This document shows positions 52,442 to 64,000 of a stretch of DNA of 64,000 nt, in pieces; positions within the stretch are counted from its first letter, which is position 1, and every line of letters starts with the position of its first letter. The DNA is from Lanius collurio (Eukaryota; Chordata; Aves; Passeriformes; Laniidae): assembly GCA_020086605.1 (NCBI GenBank), contig JACBWW010000004.1, forward strand, positions 16,498,357-16,562,356, in the 5' to 3' direction. The position numbers and the translations under genes were made by a program. The notes under the pieces are model-generated. The model had not been told where the DNA came from. It was given only the letters and a program-made list of their open reading frames with translations, and searched no databases.

Positions 52442-53033
52442 CATAGAACCATTTAGACTGGAAGAGACATTTAAGGTCATCAAGTTCAATGCCCAGCACG
52501 GCCAAGTCCACTACTAAACCGTGTCCAAGAGCACCACATCTACACACCTTTTGAAGATCTCCAGGACTGGAGTGTCAACCAGTACCCTGGGCAGACTGTT
52601 CTCATGTTTGACAACTCTTTCCATAAAGAAATTTTACCTAACATCCAATCTAAATCCCACCTGATGCAACCTGAGGCCATTGCCCCTCATTCTATCTCTT
52701 GTTACTGGGACAAAGAGGTCGACCTTCACCTTGCTACAGCCTCCTTTCAGGTAGCTGTACAGAGATAAGGTCCTCCAAGCCTCCTTTTCTTCAGGCTAAA
52801 CATCCCAACCTCCCTCAGCTGCTCATCATAGTACACTCCAGACCCTTCACCAGAAGGTTCTCCAGACACTTCACCAGCTCCACCACCCTTCTCTGGATAT
52901 GCTCCAGCACTTCAATGTCCTTCTTGTAGTGAGGGGCCCAAAACTGGACACAGCACTCAAGGTGCAGCTTCACCAAGTACAGGGGATGACCACTGCCCTG
53001 GTCCTGCTGGCTACACTATTTCTGAAGCAAGTC
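52442..53033 (-). mobile_element. CR1 LINE 3' fragment, antisense
   Basis: A 5'-truncated CR1 in reverse orientation. It begins near the inverted 3' terminus (CATAGAACCATTTAGACTGG) and continues through ACTACTAAACCGTGTCCAAG near 52512, GAAATTTTACCTAACATCCA near 52629, CTCCTTTCAGGTAGCTGTAC near 52741, TCCTTCTTGTAGTGAGGGGC near 52917 and CCTGCTGGCTACACTATTTC near 53003. It matches the same CR1 subtype as the nested copy at 4748-5432, judged by shared antisense phrases such as the CTCCTTTCAGGTAGCTGTAC segment. The open frames 52699-52929 and 52899-53177 are antisense shadows. Confidence 0.92.
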
Positions 53034-54089
53034 ATTACAAATGCTAATGTTACTACTGGTGAAAAAGAACTTGAAAATATTTTCCAGATCAGTAAGGTCC
53101 AGTCATTTCCTTCTACTCAAGCCCACAAATGCTATTTCATTTTTCCTGTGCCATTACCTTCAGGTCAATATTATTGAACATCTCAAAGAAATAAGAATCT
53201 CATTCTCTGAGAGCAATGCTAAACCTAGCGAGTCTTAAAAGACCTACTTTAGTTAAGAGCAGTCAGGACCACAGCAGACAATCTGATTTTGCAATGCTGA
53301 TTATTAAACGGGGAAATTGACAGTAACCTTTGATCCACATAACACGCATTTAAAAAAATCCCACTCTTTCACTTCTCTCTGAAAATTAAGAAAAAAACTG
53401 CTACATACTGAAAATGAGTGGGCAGCTGTGTAGTTCCCACCAAGCACAGCTACTGATGGAAGGAAGAAGCCACATGACTTAAAGAACCAGCACTCTGCAG
53501 ACAGCATGGGTGCTACAGGGCGAACTGTGCACACTCAGAAACCAGCCCCACTAGTTGTTCTCTGTGTCAGAGGACATTTAGGATGTTCCAGTTCTTTGGG
53601 TTCTTGGCCCACTGGATTCAATGTGAATTTTGCTATTGCCTTCAAGAAGACAAAGGACATAATTCACTGAAAACAGCAGATTCCCCCTGGGAATACAGGC
53701 AATTTTCACAGGGGACATGAGCCTCAGTAGAAGTCAGATACAAACCAAGAGTGATGGTAAAACAAAACCCACATGGTGGAAGGCAGCAAAATGGCAAATA
53801 GTAATTTCCTTAACAAAGATTTTCAAGAAAACAAGAATATAGAAGGTAATTACACATTAACTCCAGTAGCAACTTAGAGTTGGATATTTATCATTTCCTT
53901 TGATATCATTTACTCACGGGCAAGTGTTAGGGAAGTATACTTAATATAATTGTTCCTTAATTGCCAGTAACTTTCCAGAAGAGAAGTCATATTCAGCAAT
54001 TCTTGCCTAACTAAACAAAAGTCCTCCTTGCTCATCACACATTTTCCTCACCTCCATGACCAGTGCCATACACCAAATGAAAACTCAAT

Positions 54090-54125
54090 GCATTTAACCT
54101 GAAAATTCAGTTCAGGTTAAAATGC
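54090..54125 (+). repeat. Stem-loop, 14/15-bp arms
   Basis: GCATTTAACCTGAA and TTCAGGTTAAAATGC pair along their whole length with a single bulged base, closing a seven-base loop (AATTCAG). It is too short for a typical microRNA precursor and is not followed by a T run, so no role is evident. Confidence 0.9.
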
Positions 54126-57100
54126 AAGTGATATCCAGGTGCTTGTCTGTATCTCAACTACTCCAGCCATTACCCCAGAACACATACACTTCATCTTCTT
54201 CAACTTTCCAGGAACTTATTAAGAAAAAAATCAAAATCTCCTGAAAATTTTTAAAAGGATAGATGCAGAAAAAGCCTATTTTACTGGAGGGGAAACAACT
54301 AATCAAACATTTGCTTTAAATGATGAATGCAAGGTCACAGACTGCTATACGTTGTGAAGAAGTTTTATGAAATCAAATACATCATGTCCAAAATAAAATC
54401 AAATGCATGATATCCTTTGGCTACATACATGACATGAAACAGAGCTGTAGCCAGTTTTTACTAAAAAACTACAAGAATTCAAAAAAAATATGAACCTTCC
54501 ACATGAGCACTAAAGGCATCTGGTACCACTTTCTCTGTGAGCTGAAAGCCATGTGCGGGTTCAAAAATACAGTTTGAGCCCTCTGAAAGCAATACCATTT
54601 TTCACACAGACTGACGGTTCTCTGACAAAGTCACTTGCTGCAACTACAGCTAAAAACTACACACAGCTGGGAAGTGAAATGATATTTTCATTCAGTGATA
54701 CAATAAATTAAGTTTCAGTACATATGAATTAATTGTGGACTATATGTTACAATCCTCATGTCTACCAGCTCAGTTAGGAGATTTGCTTTGGAAAAGACTT
54801 TCAGCTTAGTCCTACACAGGCTGGCCAGAAACATAAATGCCACCCAAGAAAAGCACACAAGACTTGACCTGATCTACACTGACCCTTAAACCACACTAAG
54901 CCATACATCAGCTAACTGAATTACTGGCAGCTGTGTTGAGGCACAGTAACATTTTATATGGTACGCTTAAAGTTTCAAGTTCTCATATTTTTTACAGCGT
55001 ATATATGTGATTATTATGTTCTGATGTTCACTTCTTGCTGAGATTGTAGGCCTGAGTACAGTCTAGGTATCATCTTCCATCACCCAAGTATGGAAGGAAT
55101 AGAAAAATCATTCAATTAATTAATGGAATATTTTTCCAACCTCAAAACAGAACAAATAATATGGATTATATAATGTACTCCATCAAAGAGAATTCAACAA
55201 TAAAAAATTGTCAGAAGAAAGCTGGGCATCAGAAAAAGGAATCATGAAAATTGAGGTGTTTAATACACCATTGTGCTCCCCAGAATTCAGGTATTACAGG
55301 AGTAGTAATTATTGAGCAGAGACTACTTGTGCCTCAAAGAAAAGTCATCATGAACAAATCCTCTGAGCTCATATCCCTTGCCAATTCATAGTTGCACAAC
55401 TAGTCATTTCATTCCCCAATGCCTTACTGGCATGGACACAAGCATCATTCTCCAACACATTCAAATCATGATAATAAATAGATCAGATTTTTTAGCAGTA
55501 TATTCATTGAAACAGAGTAACATAACAGCATAACAAAACCTTTTAACCTTTCTCATTGGAAAATAGCATCAAGAAAAAGATTTTTCTCAAGCCATGTTTA
55601 TAATTTACCAATCTTCACTTTTCCTTCCACTCCAACAGAAGACCCATAGCAAGTTTGCAGCATTTTGCCTTTTTGGCAGTTTTGATAAGGGATTGATGAC
55701 TCTCCTCTGCATGCCGAAGATAGGTATGAACTGCTGAAGAGCAAGCTGGAGCCTCAGTGCAGTCTTGTTGGCCCTGTGCTTTACTGGGCTGCAATGGAAA
55801 TGCACCTCTCTGTTCAGCAGTGCTGATTACTTCTGCTTTCCCCTGCAGCGTTTTTGCAACTCAATTTCTCTTTGAAAAACACCTCAGCGCTAATAGAAAG
55901 GATGGGAAGCAGAGCCAGGGGAAGAAAAAATAGCTCGAAAAACCTCCATTGTTGAAGGGTCCTGGACAAGCCCAGGTTCTGCTGCCAACACCAGTAGCAG
56001 AACTACCAGCAGTGACATCAGTCTAGTGCAAGTGTCAGCAGGATCAGCTCACTGGCCTACGGCTCTGTCTTTGAACTGATGAACCCTTTGCACCCCAGCA
56101 TCACCAGCTACAGATGTTCTGACACTGCACAGCCCCTATTTAGTGTGAATAGGGAGAAAATAACATCTCTTAGGAAGGCCTCAAAGCATTCACCTTAATA
56201 AATATTTCCTCCATAATTGAATACAGAAGATTGTTAAGAGACTTTTCAAAATAAAAGCATTAAGTTCCAATACAAAACACATTCATAAAAATACAATTTG
56301 CCCACCAACAAATATTGACAAGAAATGAAATCATAGAAAGAATGTGATCTCTACCTTTACTTCTACCTACAGACAGGAAGGTGTGCATCCAGTTAAGAGG
56401 AGGAACAAGAGAGGTGTCCACCATGGAGGAGGCAAAAGAGAAGAGAAGGAGGAAGCATAAAAAAACCAGAAAAATAGGTCACTGGCCATACTTAGAAAAA
56501 CAAGGAAATGAGCATATTTATCTAGCAGACAAACCCAACAAAACAATGTCAAGGGGAAAACCAGAGACATACCACAACTAAAGCACAAAGCAAAGCTTAA
56601 ACCATTGACAGTACAATCAGCAACTGCCTGGTTAAGCTTTAATTTGATTTTCTACTGAGAAATGCAAACTGTTCATGCAATACCACACCAGTGATATGCC
56701 TCAATCCACGTCAAATTCAAAACAGCAAGGGAAACAACAGAATAGGACAGGAAAAAAATAAATCTCATGCCAATATATTTACTAAACACATCTCACCCAC
56801 CAGAGCTAATGTATTTATATGTAACGTTGACATTGCATATTTACTCACACATACACATTTACATATTTTATATCCATCATATTCTTATAGAGAGTAGATA
56901 TTTTTCAAAAGGCATTATCTGTGAGTTTTTTTGACAAGAAATGAGAAGCCGCTGTTCCCCGATGTGTCATACATAAACAATGGTGGCTAAAGTTGCCAGA
57001 AGCCAATAGTTTTCACATTTTTTTGCCAGATGAGGGAGTATAGAAAGTGCTGATGACTGGCCTGAATAGGTCATGCAAGTCTTCATGAGCCAGCTGGGTT

Positions 57101-58688
57101 GCAACTTGTAATTTAAATGGCCAAGTGCAACTGTTTACGTAATCCAGTGCTAAATCACAGACTACGACAAAGAAATGTTCAGTGTTATTGAGAATCAAAG
57201 TGGCCATCAACTATTCTGATCACTTCCAACATGCCTTCCTCTGTCAAAACAGCTTGCATCCTGAGCAATTCAGACATGCTGAATGGACCTGTCTGCTGGG
57301 TGGTCCTTCAACAAGCACAATCTCTGAGCCATGAGCCCAAGTGAACAGTAAGCGGGGACAGAGAAGGAGCTCAGTGCTTTCCAGAGTTTAGTCACATGCT
57401 CCACATGCAAAACACTGTGGTCTTGACATACACCTACCTATACAAAGCCCTTCTACCTTTCCTACTACACAGGGATGTTAAGTAGTACAGAAACTGGTAA
57501 AGTAAGTCCTTACTTCACTTCTGATTGTTACCTAACCTTTCATGACCCCAGAGTCTTGAAAACAGAATAAAAACTGATTATGTCTTAAGTCTCTCTACAT
57601 TTCACTGAGATACACAGAAATTATGTCTCTTTTACTCAGGCACCTAATTACTCTTTAGCCTTCACAGGCACTATGTACTATCTTACTAACTCCTCAAACT
57701 GTCCATCCTCAGATACATGCTTACTTAATGCCAAAAAAACTTTTGTGTACATCTAGCCTAGGAAAGCTTCATCAGACATTTTCCTCCCACAGACAAACAC
57801 TTGGTCTGGTCTTCCTAGAGTACCATTTGCACACACCTTGCATTAAGTCTTAAATCATGTCACTCCTGCATTCACAAGACTTGAAAGCATCAGGAGTGCT
57901 GTTAAGTCCTCTTTACCCATGTCAGTAAGACACTGGCACTGTCAGAGGAAAAGAGAAACACGATTCTCTTCAATTCATCTGTTCTCACCAGCTTCTTACT
58001 CATCATCCTCGTAGTGCAAAATGGGACTAATTATCCCATCATATCACAGCCAATAGATCTGTAACCCAGTGCAGACTGAGATATTAAAATGTGATCTCTG
58101 ATCCAGACCTAGATCCCATTTATAGTCCAATATGAGGTTGGCCCTGTTGATCTTCTTGATCATTTTGTTCTGTGTATATTTGAGTATTTTAAATTGCAGA
58201 CACAGGACTTACAGGCCATTATATGCAAATTTCCTCAGGATTCATAATGAGTTAGGATCATGCCACAAGGGGTATTAACATAATTTTTGTAATATTTGTA
58301 CTCTTAAAATAAAGATCAACATTGAGGTCCACATTTAGTAGGCAGAAGTGGGAGTCATTACAGCTGGCACAAGAAGAAAGAAATGGCAAGATCAAATAGT
58401 TGTGGGCTGCATGGAAAGGGGATGCATACCTTTTTACTGTCCATGGAATCATTTCATGCTCCCTCCTGGGCATCTGAGTCCCAGGTTGACATGAAGCCTT
58501 GGCTCATGGGACACAGAGGCAAACATGCAAATGGCTTGACTGGCACTCAGTGCACTTAGTTGCTTTTGTTACGCAAAGCCCAGCCCAGAAAAGGAGCAGG
58601 GACAAAGCTCTTTCATGATCAGTGACTGAAACAAAGAGGAAAGTGGAAGGACTTACCTTGTTCACCCATCATCAGGTGCGAGAGGCCT

Positions 58689-58710
58689 GAGAGAGAGAGA
58701 GGGAGAGAGA
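58689..58710 (+). repeat. (GA)n simple repeat
   Basis: About 11 GA units with one GG interruption. Purine-only on the + strand; the minus strand reads as CT repeats. Confidence 0.9.
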
Positions 58711-61700
58711 TAAGAAGTAAGAGAAAAAGAACAAAACTGAAAAAGAAGCACCCATGCACACTGGACACAGTCCAATACCTGCCAGGATTGGAGCTCGCAT
58801 ACTTGAACTAGACCAAGTATGGCTGTAGCACACAGGGCATAAACATTTCAGGTGCTGCTTTCCACACCTAGCAGGAAAGTATCTGTCCCTGGTAGAAAAA
58901 AACTGCTGCTCATGGCAGAACTGTATCTGAGGTTCTGCACATCCCTTGGGGGGTGACTCCAGAAGCACTGCACACCAGTACAGCTAAATGGGTTATGAAA
59001 GCCAAGGTCTGCAATGACAGTCTGCAGTGAGCTACTGTTTCTCTGGAGAGAGAGAGAAATAATTTCTCCTCAGCTAAAGACTTTAAATTCAAGATTGCAG
59101 TGGTCAGTAAAAGGGAGGCCATGATCACACCACATCTGCTTCAGATGAAACCTCTGCTCTGAAAGCATAGACATACACAAAGCTATCATTATTGAACATG
59201 TGGCTTCATCATGTGTTTTAGGAGTCTATCAACACTGCTCACACTTACTAATTAGACATCAGCACACCAGACATAGCAAGGATCAAAAAAATTACCTGTA
59301 ACCTATTTAAATACACCTCCATGCCCTTTCTAGGAAGAACTGCGGATTCAGTTTCCTAAGACAGTGTGTTACTTTATGGCTCCATAGCTAAAGCTACTCT
59401 TCAGTTTCATAATTGAAGGTAAAGCCAGGACACAGCACAGTTCCTCCCAGCAGAGACAGTCATTGTCAGCTCTGTAGATGAGGTTGTAGTGTTTACTTGG
59501 GCTGCTTCACTCTCTGATAATTCTTTCTGGCACAAACCTTGTTTGTTTCTATCAAAATCTATTTCTAGGCTCAATTTTCAAATGTGTTTATTGTATTGTA
59601 TTCATACAAGTATTTCTGTATATGTAATCATGCCCAAACCATTAAGCATGAAGTGACCCATTAGTCAATTTTGTGACTCAAGAGATCACAGAACTAACAT
59701 AACAGAAATCAAGTCCTACACACTCAAGCCATAAGGGACCCCTTTCATACTTTGTTCCCTGACCAGCTTCCCTTAGCTTGATTCCCTCTCACATCTCCTA
59801 CCTCTCACAGCTCTTAGTATGGCAGGGGCTTCAATACATGCACACACACCACATCCCCCATATTTTAAGTCAGCTTTTTAATCAAACAGGCCTGTGACTT
59901 TTTAATTTCACGGAGACTGAGAGGTCAAATGAATTTATGAGAATGAGAATTTTCAACAAGCAGCATGCTGAGTTGAATTTGTTTATTCCTTCCTCTTTTA
60001 TGGTTTTCCTTTGCGATGGCTGAAGAAATCTAAAATCCAGATCATCCTAAGAATATGTTCACCCACAGAGAACTTCAAGCCAGATAAGGGGATTAATAAT
60101 TGTACAGTCTAAGGAATGCAAATACCTTAAATGTTCTTGAAGATTATTGTGGATTTAGAAAAATAATCAGAACTATAACAGAGGTTTCGATTTTTTTAGG
60201 GCTTTTAGCTATCAATAAACATAGTAGATTTGATACTGTAGGACGCTTTTGGTTTAAATTACAAGATATAATTCAGTGAATCATTTGCTCTGCAAGGAGA
60301 GTGGGTTGAATTTATGTCTCTATTTATGGCCACTGACCCCATCATTCTTGACAGGTAAATCTTAGGTCTGACCAAACAGACACTTCAAAGTCACCATAAA
60401 AGGCAGGAAGACAAAAGTATAATTGTTAGGACCTACAACCACAGAATCCCTGTACCAATGGCAAAAAAAGTGAAAAGGCTAGAAGGTGTCAGTATGACAT
60501 GGAGCAGAAGCTGGCTGAAGAGGGAGGGGACATCAGATCCAAAGCAGAGATGGGGATCCTGAGACCTTGCACACTGTGGGAAAGGACAGTCATACCTAAG
60601 AGGCCCAGCACCAACAGGTGCAGCTCCTGGGGATGGCAGGGGGTTTGTCCACTTGGACACAAAGAGAAACCTCCAGAGAAGGTTCAAAGCAAGAGTCTAT
60701 GTTAAACACCATAAATCACACCATAAGAAGATCCATTTTCTCTCCACCAGCCACAGAGGAGCTTTAAAAATCCCATGATGTCAGGAATGTCAACATCCCT
60801 TTTTGTCCTTATCTACAGAAGGCCAATGCTATGTGCCCTATCTGTCAGGCACATCAGCCAGATGTATCCCCACAAGCCCTTTGCCCGCAGCTGAGGAGCA
60901 AGCACACCCCCAAATAAACACAATATTTTGGCCCCCCATGTGGTCTTGGTTCAAATGCCTGCAAAAGAAGTATCCTTAAGAAATATTCTGGCATTTTCTG
61001 CTTCTTCATAGATTTGAAATGCCACAGCAGCCGTGGTTCTGGTATTGTATGTACCTCTTGATTTTCTAGTCCCAACTGGACAATAGAAAGCAGGGGGATT
61101 AATGAAAAATAAGGCCCTACCCCTCAATGCTACTTTTTCCTTTTTTAAAATAGGAAGAAAAAGGAGGGTGGACTTGGAGACAGAGCAAAGAAACACTATT
61201 ATATCATAAGTTGTCCATTGACAGAGACTCTTATTTTAACAAAGAGAACACCAACAGAATTCCAGATGCATTATTAGGTAAAATAATAATATAAATAATG
61301 AAATAAAATATCCACTTTTCTCATCTGAAAATATTCCTGCCTTGCAGTTTAAAGTAGCAGTGAAAATGAGTGCATTTATCTCCAAGAAAATGTCATTAAT
61401 AACCAAAACATGTAAAATCTTGATGTTTGCAGCATGTGTAACAAAGGCCTCAAATTAGTCAGAGTACAATCAACATGGAAAACATGAACTGACATAGTTG
61501 TCTCACCTTTACATCAGTTTCAAGACACAAGACACTAAAACAGTTTTCAAATCATAAGTCAAAGCCACCTCAAGGTGGAATGGGGTAACGCTATCAGACT
61601 GTAAGAAATTAATATGGCATCCAACAAACCAATGCAAGAGCTGTACAAATTGTTCAGACCTGCAAACCAGACCAGATTTTTCCAGATCAGTGAGGACACC

Positions 61701-62861
61701 TATCACCATGCTATTTGGGCAGCAGTCATAAAGAAAAGCAAATATTTTAGCAGGCTCAGGATACAAAAGGACTTGTTAGGTCCCAAAGCACATTATTCAC
61801 ATATTCTACCATTGTTTGTTCCAATAGCTATCCCATTTCAGAAGAATCCTATAAGAAAAGCTAATTTTCCACCTAAATCCAGGTGAAACATTTTCCTTTT
61901 AATATTAGATTTTTTCAACAAGAAACTCTGATTATAGCCCCAGCTATAAGGAAACCCAGCAAGTGTAGAACTTGGAAAAAGTTGATAAAAACCTGCATGA
62001 GCTCTAATGGGGTTGGCATGCTTTTTCTAAACCAATCTGGCCATCCTTAAAACAATTTACTGGCTGGACAGAACTGCTATCCAGCAAAAATGGTAGTAAG
62101 TGGTCAGGAAAAGGTTTAGGAAAACCTCAGAATAACTGGCTTATCTGCCTGTAAAGAAATTTTACGTCAAAATCAAGAATCTGGTGACTTTCTATTCCTG
62201 AACTTCAAACATGAGTGACAGTAAGGATAAGCATACAGCTTCAGAAGAAAACTCTCAATATTTTTAGGTAATGATAAACAGCTGGTTGTACTCAGCCTCT
62301 GGAGACCCAGCTCCTTTGAACATTCGGCAGTAACGTGAATAGAAAGCAGCCTGTTTCTTCAGAACATCAGTTTGTCATTAAAATAACACATCCATTGCTG
62401 AGGGCAGAAGACACAAACTCTGTTCCCTGGCCATGATTTATACCTGCCACAACTGACTTTTCCTATTTAGGTCTGGAAGGGTTTTTTTAATATTTCTTTA
62501 ACCTACTACTCAATAAGTATTATTTTCTTAAAGTTTAAAATGAAACTCCCTTAATCTCATTGAAAACTTTTAAACTACTTTAAAAAAAAAATTGTAAGCC
62601 AGGTGCTTTCTATATCAAAATAGTAAAATTAAGTGGCTCTAATTGTACAAAGTACAAAGGGCTAACATAATAATAATAATAAGACTGAAGTCTTATGAAG
62701 CCAGAAGGACATTTTTATAAGTAGTTTCAGAGTACAATTATATGAAAGAACAATGTAGTTAAACTGCAGTCTTCATCTTTAAGGGTTTGCTAGGGGCAAT
62801 TTCCAGTGTGGAGGAAAAAATATGGGAAACCTTGGAAGCAGTTTGAATGCCGCTCCCTCCC

Positions 62862-62891
62862 TCCATTTTAGTATTTAGCATTTAAAATGGA
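62862..62891. repeat. Inverted repeat with 9-bp arms
   Basis: TCCATTTTA (62862-62870) and TAAAATGGA (62883-62891) flank a 12-base spacer. The left arm, preceded by CCCTCCC, resembles a YY1-type CCAT site. Short enough to be chance. Confidence 0.85.
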
Positions 62892-63036
62892 AAATACAGC
62901 CACAAGACATAAGAAGGTGGGGATAGCACAAAACACAGCTGAGAGTGGTAAGTGATTGCAGTAACAAAGGAAGATGGACTCCGTCATCTCGTTAATTATA
63001 GCTTGTCCCGTGCTACTGGGCCCATGGTCTGAGGGT

Positions 63037-63048
63037 GCACACGTGTGC
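63037..63048. promoter_or_regulatory. Perfect 12-bp palindrome with E-box CACGTG
   Basis: GCACACGTGTGC reads the same on both strands and has the canonical CACGTG E-box at its centre, the type bound by MYC/MAX, USF and CLOCK-family bHLH factors. It sits in an alternating purine-pyrimidine stretch running to about 63066. Binding is inferred from motif alone. Confidence 0.4.
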
Positions 63049-64000
63049 CTGGGTGTGCATGCACTGCTGAATTGCTCTGTTAAGGCAGGCAGGCTCAGTA
63101 TTCCCCTTTTAATGATGCTACCAAATGATTAGCCCAAAAGCTCTTAATGAATGGGAAAAGAGACTGTCAGGCAGCAGCAGCAACCCAGCACTCCCCTGGG
63201 GCAAGTTTGCCCAGAGAGGATCTTTTTTCAGGGTATCAGGCTCCATGACCCATTCAGACAGTAACAGGGCCAGCTGCAATGTATGTCTGAGATAGGATAT
63301 CAGACCCTCTAGTCCAGGATATGCACAAAATCCTTTATGGCAAAGCTGAAGAAAGAAATCATGCAAACGAAGGACTCTTCCAGAAATAAAATGACATCTG
63401 CTATAGAGAAGAGCACTCTGATGAGTACTGGAGTCTGTACTCTTTTCCAAATAGCCTAAAACTAGCAATTTCTTAAGAAATAGGCATTTGATTACTTTGA
63501 GCCTTGTATTCCAGCTCTATCGGCAGTTCCCTTTACTGTTAGGGAAGAGAGTTGACAAGCCCCTTGTCTTCCATGTGGTTTTCATAAAATAGGTATCTTG
63601 AGGTTTTCTAAAACCCAAAGTCCAAGGAAAATTCCCTAAGGATCCCCAGGTACCAAAAAAGGCGGCCTTCCAGCAGGGTCAAAGGATGGGACTCAGAAGA
63701 AGAAGCCAAACCCTTGACTTGAGAGATTTGAAGAATGGATAAGGAAGATGAATCATTGTGTGCCTAGTTCAGGTCAGCTTTGCCAAGAGGGTGACCTGAT
63801 TCCTTGGCTGCTGGTGTACATGGGGCCTTTTCTTTCTAAGCAGGCAAAGCAGTAGCACAGGCTGGGGAGGTCAGTTCTGTTGGATTCAGCCATGGCAAGC
63901 ACGACAGCCAAGGGGCCGCTCTCAGGCCCCAGCAGTGAGCCCAGCTGGGAGTGCAGTTTTGTTATTGTAGCCGCAGGCCCACTTCCAATCCAATTACACA

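Larger units (their letters stand above)
53034..64000. other. Noncoding DNA, no gene seen
   Basis: No supported gene, RNA gene or recognisable interspersed repeat. The largest frame not tied to a repeat is 63118-63468 (minus, 116 codons), without a domain. Small structures are a hairpin at 54090-54125, a GA run at 58689-58710, a short TAA run near 62667-62682, and palindromes at 62862-62891 and 63037-63048. The last 1.2 kb is richer in G and C than the preceding sequence. Confidence 0.62.

Noticed and set aside
1..64000. tRNA, snRNA and rRNA genes
   Set aside because: I looked for B-box-like GGTTCRA words, U6 starts and rRNA motifs by eye and found none in a plausible context; a covariance-model scan could still find short RNAs.

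Overview
The window looks like ordinary bird nuclear DNA. The evidence is the repeat content: the only interspersed elements I can recognise firmly are CR1 LINEs, the dominant retrotransposon of avian genomes, and I see no Alu, L1, B1/B2 or other mammalian SINE/LINE sequence. The DNA is AT-rich, poor in CpG and full of stop codons on both strands. It contains one run of Ns (an assembly gap) and homopolymer and simple-sequence tracts typical of vertebrate intron or intergenic sequence. I cannot name the species or decide between a large intron and a gene desert.

I found no protein-coding gene, rRNA, tRNA or other RNA gene that I can support. Almost every open frame is short, ends at random stops, and has a composition expected by chance or from CR1 read in the wrong frame. 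No bacterial-type features (operons, ribosome binding sites, CRISPR) are expected or seen.

Layout: (a) 1-3.49 kb is unannotated AT-rich DNA with one A/C-rich patch. (b) 3.49-5.90 kb is an old CR1 on the + strand carrying a decayed reverse-transcriptase frame. It is broken by a 20-copy TGGA microsatellite and by a second, 5'-truncated CR1 inserted in the opposite direction. (c) 5.9-21.6 kb is plain noncoding DNA with one CR1 tail and several low-complexity tracts. (d) 21.6-22.2 kb is a compositionally distinct, possibly repeat-derived block, followed by the assembly gap at 22.79-23.13 kb. (e) 26.03-26.51 kb has the look of a solo LTR. (f) 27.24-27.69 kb is a local GC-rich patch. (g) 35.33-35.90, 43.87-44.08 and 52.44-53.03 kb are three more CR1 fragments. 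(h) The rest, to 64 kb, is noncoding with a few short palindromes, hairpins and homopolymers.

The places most worth a second look are the nested CR1/microsatellite locus, the coding-like minus-strand stretch at 38.1-38.3 kb with a possible exon just beside it on the + strand, an octamer-plus-TATA promoter-like module at 48.0-48.1 kb, the LTR candidate at 26.0-26.5 kb, and the distinct block at 21.6-22.2 kb. I found no convincing evidence of a new biological system here. These items are hypotheses that comparative alignment or RNA-seq would settle.
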